In this document: positions 50,951 to 62,579 of the stretch, piece after piece
Layout of the letters: the number at the start of each line of letters is the position of its first letter
How positions within the stretch are numbered: the first letter of the stretch is position 1
Assembly: GCA_019096065.1 (NCBI GenBank)
Contig: JAGUCH010000001.1
Span: forward strand, 9,052,001 to 9,116,000
Direction: 5' to 3'
DNA from: Paracyclopina nana
Taxonomy: Eukaryota > Arthropoda > Copepoda > Cyclopoida > Cyclopettidae
DNA: 64,000 nt
Program-made: the position numbers and the translations under genes
Notes under the pieces: model-generated
Seen by the model: only the letters and a program-made list of their open reading frames with translations
Told to the model about the DNA's origin: nothing
The model's database searches: none

Positions 50951-52353
50951 ATGGACCAGCCCAGCTCCGTGACAATTCTGTTCGACCTCAAGGTGAAGCA
51001 GACAACCTCCAACGCTCACATTTTGCTGAATGCCACTCAAGTCCTGGATCACAAGCTGGTGGACTACTTTAAAATCCTCTTCGAAAATGACTACCAGATG
51101 ATTGGTGCCTTCGAGAAGACAGGGAGCACAGCCAACATTCGCATCTACGATGGGGAGGGCTTGAAGAACGTCACCATTACGTTGGACGTGCCCAAGTAAG
51201 TACCTATATGATCATTGCACAAGCATGCACTATTCAGCAAGCTTTTGCTCGCGCAGGGAAGGTTTCGATCGCCTTAGCAGTCGCTTTGATGACTGCGTGG
51301 AAGCCTTCCTGGTGGACGAGTTCAAGAAGGAGATTCCTGGCGTGATTCGCACCAATTACATTCCTGGCATCAAGAGGTGCTTGAAGGACTCGCCATACTT
51401 GCTCTCATCTGACAACCGCATCAACGAGTACAAGTTCGAAAAGGTCCTGTTCAGCAAACAGTCCGACTTCCAGTTCGTGCAGGTGGTCGACACCACGGAC
51501 TACGGGCCGTTCTTGATCCTGGACGGATATGCTAACCTGGCCGAGTCGGACACGCAGGAGTACACGCACACGCTCATGAATTTGCCCCAAGAGAACTACG
51601 GTGTAAGTCTTTTAAATTCGCTTAAAAGGCATGTATAACATTTTGAGCACTTTTTAAGGGCAAGGAGGTGCTCATTCTCGGAGGCGGAGATGGAGGCCTC
51701 TTGAAGGAGCTCTTGGAGCTGCCAGAGGGTCAAGTGCCTTCTTTTATCACCATGGTCGACATTGACGAGGTGGTCATGGATGCATGCGCCGAATTTATGC
51801 CCAACGTTTGTGGGAAATACCTGAAAAGGGAGAATCGACAGGGGCCCAACTACAAAGTTATTGCTGGATGTGCAATTCAATTCATGAAAGATTGCCAGGT
51901 AAATCCTCTTTAGTGCGTCGTTACCTTGATTTACCAATGGCCATTAAACTTTTTGTCACTTTGTCGCAAAAGTGCCTTAAAATGAAAAAGCCATTAATTA
52001 GAAACAGTTACGGTCTTTGTATAATTTAATGGCTGCTATTGCAGGCAAAGGGGAAGAAGTTCGACTACATATTCGGCGATATGACCGACGTGCCCGTTTC
52101 CACGACTGTGCGCGACCGCGATTTATGGCAATTTCTCAGCACCATTTTGGACTTGGCAGCGACCATTTTGGTTCCTGAAACAGGGAAGTATTTGACCCAC
52201 TGCATCGGTATCAACGTTCCTCAGTCCATCTCGGCGTACGAGGACGTCTTGAGGAAAATTGCCGGAGGCAAATGCTCATTTACAAAGACCCAGGCCTATG
52301 TGAAAAGCTTCGTCGAAACTTGGATCTTTTACCAAATTGTCAAACATGAATAA
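50951..52353 (+). CDS. SMS: Spermine synthase
   Basis: Four exons: 50951-51195, 51257-51602, 51659-51898 and 52045-52353, consistent phases, 379 aa (human SMS is 366). The enzyme transfers an aminopropyl group from decarboxylated S-adenosylmethionine to spermidine in the cytosol. Residues from about 1 to 110 form the SMS-specific N-terminal domain. The catalytic part shows DYGPFLILDGYANLAESD, the nucleotide-binding GKEVLILGGGDGGLL, the acidic MVDIDEVVMDACAEFMP and FDYIFGDMTDVPVS; the last parallels human FDYVINDLTAVPIS, which separates SMS from spermidine synthase. The start ATG gives the standard N-terminus (MDQPSSVTILFDLKV). Coding DNA is richer in GC than the flanks. AATAAA at 52349-52354 overlaps the stop codon, and a second lies at 52384-52389. 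Confidence 0.95.
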
Positions 52354-52383
52354 AGAGCCATTTGAAAAAAGCATTGCTGGGTA

Positions 52384-52389
52384 AATAAA
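52384..52389 (+). terminator. Poly(A) signal of spermine synthase
   Basis: AATAAA 31 nt after the stop. A first copy overlaps the stop codon itself; this one is better placed to be used. Confidence 0.5.
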
Positions 52390-54644
52390 AAAGTAAAGCC
52401 TTCATTCAAATTCAAATAGGACAAGCATGACGCCAGCTTGAAATTAGCAGATCATAAAATGCAAAACAATATGGCCACGTGTCTAATCAATTCGCTTGTT
52501 TGTGATCATGGTGTCATCTTCTGAATCTTAATCAGGCCCAAATGACATTGCGCGAGAGCTACACTAATGATAAAAAGGCAGAGTTTAAGCTCGCGCAGCA
52601 TCCCTCCATAAATATGCTGATTAGCATATTTGGGCGACTTGACAAGCGGTACGATCGAGCTATTTTTCTGACGTGCACATTATTATATTCGAATAAATAC
52701 CAGCCAAGCAGATTATTTTAAATGGAAGTCTACAGCGGATCACTTAATAGCATGCAGATGCCCTCGCTTGAGATAAATATGCTCATCTATTACCTTTCAC
52801 CTAGCTGATTGGATACATGTCAAACTCGTTCTTAAACTAATTTTGATTCACATGAGTTATGAGTGACCAGTATTTCATCATTTTGGGCCTAAACAGACAG
52901 ACCAAAAGTCGTGCCCTTGTGGAATTGGCGTGAAGAAGTCACCAACTTCGAATTTTTGCGCAAACACATAAAAAATGGGGGGTTGAGGATTTGCATGACA
53001 ATTCTACCTCGAGGTGGTTTTGATTAGGCAAAAATTGGTGGGTGGTCGATTCGCTCAGAACACGAGATCAAAATCTGCCACAAATTGGCCATCCAGCTAG
53101 AGAATGGAGCTGATCTCCACAACTATTTTTGCCACACACGCCAGGCAGCACTGAGAAAGATGACAGGTGACTAAGTGAAAAACATGCCAGTGCTTTTGCC
53201 AACTTTAATGCCCACTCAATAAAATGCCGCATTAAATCATTCACAGGGGACGCCACAAAATACGAAGTGAACCCAAGAGCCAAATGGAGAGTGGCTGGCG
53301 CCATACCGATGAATTCCAATTGAAAATCCTTCACGACTTTTTGCAGGAGCACGCCTAACTGTGCCCCTAGTGTCATGCCTAATGGAGCGAGGCATGCGAC
53401 ATCTTTTATAGCACGCTAGTTTTGGTGCGTTGACTGGTGACATGACTCGTAACGGCCATAATTTTTGCCAGACGAACTAGCCAGCTCCTGCAACGCCATT
53501 CTGGACTTATCCCATACTTGACAAAGGACAAAATGGGAGACCACGAGCAATGAAAAATCCATGTTTAATTTGTCAACTAAGACTCTGGGACGACAAGTGC
53601 TCAGTGTGAGTTCGATGCTTTTTCTGAAGTCCATTACGCTATGTGTGCCTCATCACAACGCTCTTAATGTCACCATAAAGTAGAATAGCTGGCTGATGCT
53701 TCTTGAGTGCTTGGGCTTTTTTACCTCTTTAGTATGCCACAGTGCTATGACCCCGATTTGCAATTCCCAATCTGTCTTTTGAGGAACGCTGACTAATGAC
53801 TTTGTTCTTCTAGCTTGACATTGAACTAATGTCGATTGCGAGACCACCTTGGGATGGTATCAAAAATAATTGCACGCCTCAAAAATTACCCGCAAGAATA
53901 CCATTTTTTGCTATTATAACGCAGGGCTGCTGCCAAAATGCAAATCATAATTGATAGCTGGTGCTCGGATGAGAGCATTATTAGGCCCCTTTTAGGTCTC
54001 ATACCAAAGTGACTGATATCTTTTATACCCAATGAATAGATGTCCAAAAATGCTTTTGGAAGAGGTGCACGAAGTGATAAAACCTTAACGACCCATTGAC
54101 AAATCCAAAATGGGTATGCACCTAATGGCATCAAAATATTTAGGAAGCCGAGCCCCAAGAAGCTTTAACTATCCCAAGTTTGTGAAGAGGGAGGCGAAAA
54201 CTGAAGAAGAACCGTGAACCCATCATCTCTGCAAATTGGCTTTTTTTGCTGTCGTCGCATAAAGCGTCGGCTAAAGTTGTTGGGGTGTCATGTCAAGCCT
54301 TCGTTATTGATGCGACCAACTTCATATAAATTACGTCTTGTAGGCATACATCAAAGTGCCTATTCTTCTCTCCGTGGGGCGTTAGGAGGTCGTGACAAAT
54401 TATAAGGCCCTACGAAATGCATCGTACAAATGCCCATTTTCGCTTTTAGGTGAAATCCCCAAGCAATTGGGCTACATAAACAAAAATCAGCAATTTGTGC
54501 CATTATTGCAACGAGATGTTACTGGCTGAGAATTTCATGGCAATTTGGCTAATGCGCTCACGTGTCCGTCATTATGCAAATCAAACCGATTCAGAGAAAA
54601 TGCCTTGATATATTGCTGTATCAATGCACACAAAAGATAACGAA
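52390..54644. other. Intergenic, no supported gene
   Basis: No clear exon. A few minus-strand frames of 60-100 codons lack domain features. If the gene upstream on the minus strand uses the possible donor at its end, a further exon would lie here, but none could be picked. Confidence 0.4.
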
Positions 54645-55836
54645 TTACCTTGACGGTGGAGGAGGCATGGCAATGGGCATTTGGAGGGGCAGAGGGAAGG
54701 GCAAGATTTGCTGTAATGGAGAAGCTTTCCACAGTGAAACTGCAGCTTCAACAGGCTCGATCAGCTCGTGCAGTGGCAGTGACAACGGATGGCTCTTTCC
54801 GTTAAGGGGGATGCCATAGGCATACGTGTTTGGGCTGGGCTCAAATTTGGGGAAATGGTGCAAATGGTCTTCAAGTAGGACACTGTAAACCTTATTCTCA
54901 ACGAAATCTCGACGATGAGAATAGCCCAAAAAACAATCGCTAGTTTCTGGCCAATCGATTCGAAAGCCTCCTTTGGGTAATGGAGGCCGTACATTCGAGA
55001 GCCTTGGAAATGATTTGTGTTCCCTTGAGGGGGTCGAGGGGAAGGCCATCGCAGAAGGGTCAAAGTACACGAAGCTCGAGAATGCTCTCCGCAGCCTCCT
55101 CCTTGGCTCCGTGTCGAATACGTCCACTAATTCCTCTTCTTCGTCTGCTAACTCTTCTTCCTCTTCATCATCATCATCATCTCCTTCCACTTGATCATTC
55201 GATGCTTCATCCATGTGACCGCTCGGACTCTGAGTCCTTGGGGTCCGCTGGAAAGTCATCCTTTGGTAGCTTTGCCGATAGATGTCGTTCATTAGCAAGA
55301 GCCTTCCGTGCAGCCTAGGCGCTGGCTCAAGCCTTAACCACTCCGCTCTGAGCGGGTTGCTCAAAAAGTTCCATAGTACCTCGTGCGGATTCAGGTCTGT
55401 GAAAGGGAGTTAACGAAGTTGAAGTTAGTGCGATAATTTTGAAAGACTGACTTGGCCGTTCTCGCTTTGTTATGGTTTCCAACAGATCGGTGGGAAATTG
55501 AAGCCTGTAGTATCTCCGCAGAATGTCTCTACCATCGCACAAGCGTAAGAAAAGCTTGCCAAATTCTGGGTGGAACACGAGCGTGGATCCATCGTGCTCG
55601 TGCTTCAACGCCCTCAATAGGGCCCTTGTCAAGTTGTTGAGGTAGTGGTAGCAACGTGTGTCAATTCTCTGCGAAATGGACCTCTGCTCCCTGATGCAGC
55701 AAAAGAGTCTCGAGCGAAAAAGCTTCACCGCCGAAGCTTTAAATGTCAATGGTATAGGCGGCTTACGATTGGGATCCAACCGAGCGAGCGCCGTTTTAGG
55801 CTGGTCTTCCGAAGACTCGCTTTTGATTTTAGCCAT
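54645..55836 (-). CDS. Unrecognised protein with acidic stretch, two exons
   Basis: Exons 55836-55452 and 55396-54645 join through a 55-bp intron (donor A|GTCAGT, phase 1), giving 378 aa. The start is MAKIKSESSEDQPKTALARL. The first half is basic and probably helical, with KASAVKLFRSRLFCCIREQR and YHYLNNLTRALLRALKHEHD. The middle has a run of about 18 mostly Asp and Glu residues (DDDDDEEEEELADEEEE), followed by Arg-rich RRRLRRAF. The end is Pro-rich (ILPFPLPLQMPIAMPPPP). No family recognised. A nuclear or chromatin-associated role is only a guess from the charge pattern. The stop (AG|GTAA) overlaps a possible splice donor, so a further exon cannot be excluded. Confidence 0.65.
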
Positions 55837-56110
55837 CGAATATGACAAGTAGTGACAGCCCAGGCTTTGCTAATTATGCTGATACTATAGCTATGTGATA
55901 ATGTCAGCGTAGCTCTGAGAATGAGAGAGGAGCTGATGCAAGGGTCATTCAGCAATTGTGCGCGCGTACGAGTTCACCTAGCAACGCGCTTTCGCATTCA
56001 AAACTGATTGTTGAGCGTTGAGCCAGCTTCAATCAATTTAAAGCATCAGAATGCTGCTTGGAAAATTAATCATTAAAGCAGGAGGCATTTGATTAAAAAA
56101 AGAAATAGCA

Positions 56111-56116
56111 TTTATT
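56111..56116 (-). terminator. Poly(A) signal of the acidic nuclear-type protein
   Basis: AATAAA on the minus strand, 48 nt past the stop at 56164. Confidence 0.55.
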
Positions 56117-56163
56117 TCATGTAACTGTAAAATGAGCAATATACTTGTATATTGGTGAAAGCA

Positions 56164-56895
56164 TTAGTCCAACTTGACGTTGTCACGGAAAAGCGCATCA
56201 AATGACGTCATATCCTCGGCGGATGAGTTAAGCTCGATCATGTTGATAATCTCATCAAAACTGAGATCATCAGTGGTGGAAGCGCTGGGAAGAGCCATCG
56301 CGCCAAAATGGTCTTCGCTGAGGAGGGATCCGTAGGCAGAGTCCAAGGAATCGGGGCTCACCGGGGAGAGCTCAGCAAACGTCAACTCATCTCCCGCCGA
56401 GGAGCTGAGCAAAGGATCGAAGACAGCCGAGAACTGAGTCTGAGCCAGTTCCTCGCGAGCCCTCTCAGCTGACACACTGGTCAGCGCCGCAGCTGACGCG
56501 TTCTCAGCAGCCTGATCCTCAATGGCTTCGATGAACTCCTCAAAGCTGGTGGGACTGAGCAAATCCTTCTTGGGAATGTTGAAGAACTCGTCAAAGTTGA
56601 CCAACTCGCACGTCTCACTGGACGCCTGATTTTTATCAACATGGATGACAACGTCTTCATCGTCGTCGTCGTCATCATCATCACTGTCCGTATCGCGGGT
56701 ATCTTGCACGGAGTAGTAGAACGTCGATCCCTTCGACGTTGTCACTTTGATCCTCTTGCTGCTCTCAGCAGTCGAGGCCTCCTGACTTAACCGGTTCATT
56801 CTGCAGTTGAACACTGCCAGCTTGAGGTACTCCAAGGGGTCAAACCTTTTCCTTTTCTTGGACGACTTCTTTTTCGTTGGCTTTCTGACCTCCAT
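56164..56895 (-). CDS. Unrecognised acidic protein with basic N-terminus, single exon
   Basis: An intronless frame of 243 aa. The N-terminus is strongly basic (KKKSSKKRKR) and looks like a nuclear localisation signal; it is followed by FDPLEYLKLAVFNCRMNRL, probably a helix. An Asp run (about residues 70-81) follows. The rest is acidic and Ser-rich, with repeated acidic-hydrophobic motifs (FDEFFNIP, FEEFIEAIED, SFDEIINMIEL, SFDALF) of the sort seen in activation domains. I infer a transcriptional co-regulator without a recognised DNA-binding domain; the family is unknown. It lies 328 bp upstream of another acidic protein on the same strand. A poly(A) signal follows the stop by 48 nt. Confidence 0.7.
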   Translation of the reverse strand: MEVRKPTKKKSSKKRKRFDPLEYLKLAVFNCRMNRLSQEASTAESSKRIKVTTSKGSTFYYSVQDTRDTDSDDDDDDDDEDVVIHVDKNQASSETCELVNFDEFFNIPKKDLLSPTSFEEFIEAIEDQAAENASAAALTSVSAERAREELAQTQFSAVFDPLLSSSAGDELTFAELSPVSPDSLDSAYGSLLSEDHFGAMALPSASTTDDLSFDEIINMIELNSSAEDMTSFDALFRDNVKLD

Positions 56896-57158
56896 CTTGA
56901 ACCCAAAAACTGAGACTGACTGTTGACGTCTTGGCCAGCTTGTTGACCCATTAGCCAGGTCAAGATTCTATTTTCCGAGCGCGCTCGGTCATAGCTACTG
57001 CAACGAAATCACTAATCGCGCGCGCTTCTCAAAGTACGCCTTGCTCTCTCTTGGCTGACCCAACCGCGTACGGGCCTGCCTATTTGCCCAGCCGGTCAAC
57101 ATGTGCGAGCTGTTGCCTGTTCAAATACCGAGCTGGCAAGTGATAGAATAGATTCAAC

Positions 57159-57596
57159 TAGAGATGTATCGGGCCAGGAAAAGTCGGGCTCGGGCTTTCC
57201 AAAAATGATTCGGGTCGGATCGGGCCGGGCCTTAACTTTTTTTCAGGCTTCGGGCTTTTTCGGGCCAGTCAAAAATTGTTACGGGCTTTTCGGGTCGAGA
57301 TGAAATCTACAATTTTTCTTGAAAAATCTCAATAATAATCACTTTTTGTTAAGAATTTCACCTATCTTACTGAAGGTCATGCAAATGCAGGAAAACTTAA
57401 AAATCAATCTCTATGTTTTAGCTCATAATACAGAGCAAAAGTTTTTCTGATTTTGAAGAAGTTTTTGAATTTAAAAAAATGTCATTCGGGCCACTTCGGG
57501 CTCGTTGAAAATGACTTCGGGCTTGTGTCTTATTTATCTCGGGCCAGAAATTGGTATCGGGCTTTCGGGCTCGGGCCTGAGCCCGATACACCTCTG
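57159..57596. mobile_element. hAT-type MITE, 438 bp, 8-bp target duplication
   Basis: The left end is TAGAGATGTATCGGGC and the right end, reverse-complemented, CAGAGGTGTATCGGGC, differing at two positions. The flanking octamers are GATTCAAC (57151-57158) and GAATCAAC (57597-57604), one mismatch. An 8-bp duplication and CAGAG-type ends fit the hAT superfamily. Both subterminal regions are packed with repeats of TCGGGC, while the centre is AT-rich. There is no transposase frame. Confidence 0.85.
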
Positions 57597-57604
57597 GAAT
57601 CAAC

Positions 57605-59330
57605 TACCAAGAAGCAGCTTGGAAAAACTAAAATGGCGGATATTTAGTGCGAAACACTAAAGATAAGCTTCAAAGGAATCTTTTTTCAAATAACCATGTA
57701 GGAAGGCGGTCATGAGTGAAATGATAATTTTCATTGGATAACGAAGCTAAAATTGTCTTAGATGGCATGTTATTTTATGTGCGTGCACAAAGCTAATAAA
57801 TAAGCATGAGCTCAACTTTCCGAAACGGTAAACGAGTCTCGCAAATCATCAGCAAAACCAACTTGAGCTCACCTGGGCCTGCGCTTGCATTAGGCGTTTT
57901 TGGCCCTTTGTCAATCTCTCTGTTCCTCGGGCAAAAAACACTCACTTCGGAAGATTATCAAGCTATCATAATTTACAGCAGGATTGGCGTGATTTATGCA
58001 TTTTAAAACTCGCGTTGAAACCATCAAATCAGATGGGATCTTGCTGAGCAGTCGTTCGCTTTAAGCGAAATTATGTCCAAGATTTGAAGTCAGCATTAAT
58101 GGGCCATGATTGATCTAGCCACCAACGTATTTTTGGACAATGGAAACACCTTTCCCCGGCGGCTTTGCTTTGCTTGGCACCATGTACGATTTCAGCCATG
58201 AATGCAACCTGGATTAGCTACTATAATTCATGTCTCCTGACAAAAATCTAACTTTTCCTTTCCAATGGGCCCGGAGGCGTGTGCATCAATTTAGCAGGTG
58301 AACCAAGCCCGAATATTTCCGTCAAAAGGAACAAGAGTGTGTTTATGTCACGACTCGACAACGTCCGTTGAAATCTCCGCCAAAAATGAAAATGAAGACG
58401 CTCTTTTCACGTCCAAGTTGAAGCATTAGCATTGAGCGCTCAAAATTGGGATTGCAATCGAGTCCACTGCCAAGTCATTAATTCGAAAAATTTGAGTTAG
58501 GGCGGTGCATTGCTGTGTCGCTATAATGATATTCTAGCTATACTGGGCAACTTGACAAGAGCATTTTATCCAGGAAAATGCCAGGCATAGAGAACATCCA
58601 TTCGTATCAAAGTTGCACGGTTGATAAAAAAAACCTAAATTCAATTATGGTGTATCTTTCGCTTGTCTGAGTTGGCTCGTGCCTTTTCCGTTTTATCATT
58701 TGTTTATCTCATTATTGCGTTGCTGAGCTGGTGATGGCAGTCAAGAAGGCTCAGCTAGGCCTCGGCATTTTTCGAGCTAGGAAAATGTCGGGTGATGGTG
58801 GTAAAGTCGCTGAAGTGAAGCGCCGTGCTGATGGCAAGTTTCTCCATGCGGATTTCCGCGAGCAACACTCGCGTTGCCGTCACTCTCGCCACCAAACGCG
58901 GTTCGGACGGACGGAAAAGCCTGCTTGTGAAAACCTTGTTGCCTCAGTTGACAGACGAAAACGGTCAAGCTTCGATGCTCTCCCTCTGAGAAGAAACGGA
59001 CCAATTTGAGGGAAATCTGAGAGGTAAAAAAGACACTTTATTTGCGTGGGGGCTTCGCTGCTTCTGACGAAAATCACTCGTCACCAGTAACTGTACAACA
59101 AATAGTTACAACGAGCTTTTCAAGATCACGCGCGTAGCTTGTAATTCTTCGCTATATCTGGCAACACCATTGTTTCACCAAGCTCCGTTGGTTTTCAGCT
59201 GGAAGGTGTCGCAGTGTTGGTCTTGATTTTGCTGCAATCGTGCGAGGGAATGATGGATGCCTGATCAAAGGTGGGGAAAAACTTTTAGCCTGGAAAGTGC
59301 CATATTTTCGATCCGACACAACTTGTCAAG
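57605..59330. other. Intergenic, no supported gene
   Basis: Mostly AT-rich. A more CpG-rich patch at about 58730-59010 gives opposed open frames on both strands and is more likely promoter or 5' UTR sequence of the exon at 59331. Confidence 0.4.
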
Positions 59331-59406
59331 ATGAAGTTGAGCGCTTCTTCTTGGCTCAGCATTTGCCTCTACTCACTGGGCGTGATTGCCTTCAACGCAC
59401 AAAATG
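59331..59406 (+). CDS. Orphan first exon encoding a signal peptide
   Basis: ATG is followed by 25 codons of a classic signal peptide (MKLSASSWLSICLYSLGVIA, then FNAQN) and a good donor, AATG|GTGAGT, phase 1. A CpG-rich patch upstream fits a promoter. I found no phase-1 acceptor with an open frame in the following 4.5 kb; the candidate at 59543 hits a stop at once in that phase. The rest of the gene may lie beyond the window, opposite the DEG/ENaC gene. The mature product is unknown. Confidence 0.4.
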
Positions 59407-62400
59407 GTGAGTGAAAAAGTCTATTAAATTTCGAGGTTTCCTCAAACAAAAAGCTCTTCAGCGTTATGACAACCATAGAATTCCTAATCAAGGAACAATT
59501 CTATTGTTGGCTTCATTTCACTCACATATTATTTTTGTGCAGCATGGATTTGTCTTTGAAGTGTTTGCGTTGCGTTTGATGTTAGCATGCCTCATTGACC
59601 GACATACGTAATAGAGTGCATTGAAAATTTTCCCCTGCATAGCAATTTTGATGATACAAAACCGAATGCCAGTCTGGTTTTATGGCCAAGAATTTGAATT
59701 GGATCGGCATGCAGTTGGTAGATATTGGTTTCCCAAAGATATCATTGATTTCAAAATTGCGTCTAGTTTTTTTCCCTGGCCTTTTTGACCTGAAGCCGAC
59801 TCAAGCGCACAAAAAGAAGGCACAGCTACAGCTCGCAGTCGGGGTGATCATTTGATGGATTTATAGACAATGAAGTTGTATACCAGTGCAAAAGCGGTAG
59901 CTAAATTATTTTGTTTTCGCCCGCTGTTTTATTTTACACCTTGCCATAAATTCCTTTCTGCCACCGTGCGAAAACTTTTTTCGCTGGAGCCATTTTTCCT
60001 CTGCCTGCCAAAAAGGTTTTTTTTTGGTATTTGGCATTGAATAACTGAGGGCTCGTCCGAATGAGGAGAGCGCAAAACGAAATAGTATCCTGCGCGAACT
60101 TGCCGCCAGGATACCAGTACTACTAAGTGGTTTGAAGAGAGAGGACCTGAAAATAGTCAATATTTGCCAAACGACAATCTCTTCAACAGTGCTCAGTTAC
60201 GCGATTCCGTTATATTAGCTAATACCTCGAATAAAAGCAGAAAACGCTCTATTAAGTTGGCAAGCCTCATTTTATTAGAGTAATTTTGCAAAGCAAACTT
60301 GCCTCGCGGTAAGCTGCTTGATTTATGAAGCTCCGCCTTATTATGATTGTGCACTGAAGGAGAATGTTTGGCTCATTGAAAATCAGCCTCCTGCAATTTC
60401 TATTGAGTCCTTGCACAGTTAAGCTCAGTGGGTGTATCAAAGTTTTTCGAAACTGGTTAAGTTAAACTGCGAACAAGAGTGATGACTACCATTGGAATGG
60501 CACCATTAATAGGAGTCATTAATCATCAATTCTCAAAATGGAATCGTAATACAAAAACAACATAGCTACTCATTAACTTTTTTTGGTCATGTCCCGTTAG
60601 TAGCAAAAAGCCCAAAATGTGGTTGTTGTTTTTTACATGCTCAACAAATTTTTTGGTGCTCACCTTGTTTGACAAGGTTTCTGACAAGAGCTGGCCAATT
60701 AAACAGTCTCAACTGTATGCTAATTTGAGATTTTCAAGACAGTTCTGATGATCTATCACCACCTGCTGGAACGTGACACAACTTTAGGTGCCTAAATTGA
60801 ACAAAATCCAGCGACGCTGAGGTGCCAAAAAGTTGCGGGGGGAATTTGCATCTGGGCCTAATTTGCGAGGAACTTTTTATGGCGAAATTGCGAGACGTTT
60901 CGCTCGTTTGCAAAGTTCCCAAAATTGATCGTTAAGCAAACAAGGGAGATGAACAACCACCAGGCAAAGTTGTTCCTTTGTAGAAACTCTTTCTGGATTT
61001 TGACAGCTGAACGTCAGTCAAGAGAGTATTAAAATTTCTTTTCAAATGGGAGGAAGAAGGCTCTTGTGTGGTATTTTGTTGAAGTATTGCAATTATAGGG
61101 TCAAGAGGTGTCGGGCTTGTTTTGCGTGTGGGTTTTTGGGGAGAAAAATCGGACTTCGGGATGGAAATTGGTGGCTCCATGCCCACATGAACTTCATTTT
61201 TGACATCATTCATCACAAAAAGACCTCAATTATAAGTTGGAGTTGAGTCTCGTGCTCGCAATGATTCTTTTCTCCTCGCGTCGGATCTTTTCTTTGATCC
61301 CATTTTAGGCAACAAAAACTTTATTGACACCTTAGCTATTATTCTTATCAGAATCCTTCTGGGGCATCATTTGAGCCGCAAAAAAGGGGTTCAACTGCTG
61401 ATTAAGGCATGAAAATTGATTTTCAAATGTTATTCATCATGGCGTTCTTACTTGAGCATTTGTAAAATGATTTTCCTTTCAGCTTTTTTGAGGCCCGAAT
61501 AGCTCATGCTTTTTGATAGTATTAATAAAGAAAATATGTCAAAATTTAGCTTTGGGTTTGGACTACTTGCTGTCAGTTCAGATTAGGCTTTGTGAACGGA
61601 ATCCCTAAATATGTTTGCAATTCGATTCGTCAGAGCTGCCCTGTAAATGATGCATCGTGGGTTTGATTTATATTGATAGACATACCATTAATCATGCTTT
61701 TTGTCTCCATTTGCTAATTGAAGGGTCCAGATATATTGAAATTGGCTATTAGACGGACATTTCTGAACGGTTATTTTGAAAGTGTCAAAATGAAATTTTC
61801 ACAACCTACTTTTTATCATGACATCTTCACAAGAGCTCGTTTCATTTTTGAGTTTTAGGAAAAGGCAGAATTAGAGGCAAAGTTAGGTCTATTAAAGAAA
61901 ATAGGTCGACGAGAGTAATTTAGTTTTTGTCGGTCCTTTTCGCCAATTTGGTCAACTGACTGCAACCAATTGAGGGCTTAACTTGGGCAAAAAAGCAGAC
62001 GGAGATGTCGAGCTAAATCTTGGCAAAATGTGATGTCATCTCCCTGGTTCCAACTCGGCTGCTCACTCAAGTTGACATTTAATGTCGTCACGATTTATTA
62101 CCAGTTACTCTCAACCTTCTCTGGGCATAATGTTATTAGCCATTGTTCGATGACCGGCCTAGCAGCAGATCTTGCATAAATCTTGAGCTTCTTCAAATTT
62201 GCATTTCAATGATTTCACATAAATCTCTCCCAAAAATGACTCTTGATTTATTCAATATTGATAGGTAACAGCAATGACAGAAAAAAAAAATAATTCGGAC
62301 AATTTAGTCAACTACCTCCTTAAAAGTAAAATTAGTCCAAGATGCAATATCTATGCAGTTTGATAAATAAAGTCCTTTATGTAAGAAGTCAATTATTTTC

Positions 62401-62579
62401 AAAGGTATGCATGCCATATCGGTCATATCTGGACGCGAACCAAAAAATGTGGGTGTATTTGTGTAATCTTCTTGGGGGGGATCTGCTGCTGACCCACTAA
62501 GCCTGCATTTTTCTTCTGCCATTCAAAATCTGAAGTATGCATGCATAATGATAACAAATGGCTGTCATGATGATGAGCT
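59407..62579. other. Region without a firmly supported gene
   Basis: AT-rich. A 94-codon minus-strand frame at 60932-61216 (MMNDVKNEVHVGMEPPISIP..., Pro/Ser/Thr-rich) has acceptable codon use but no splice signals or domain, so I leave it uncalled. If the signal-peptide exon at 59331 is real, this is probably its first intron. Confidence 0.4.

Noticed and set aside
58731-59009. Opposed frames of 92 and 75 codons
   Set aside because: Both occupy the same GC-richer patch just upstream of a signal-peptide exon; likely 5' regulatory DNA.
60932-61216. 94-codon Pro/Ser/Thr-rich minus-strand frame
   Set aside because: Plausible codon use but no splice sites, poly(A) signal or recognisable family; kept only as a remark.
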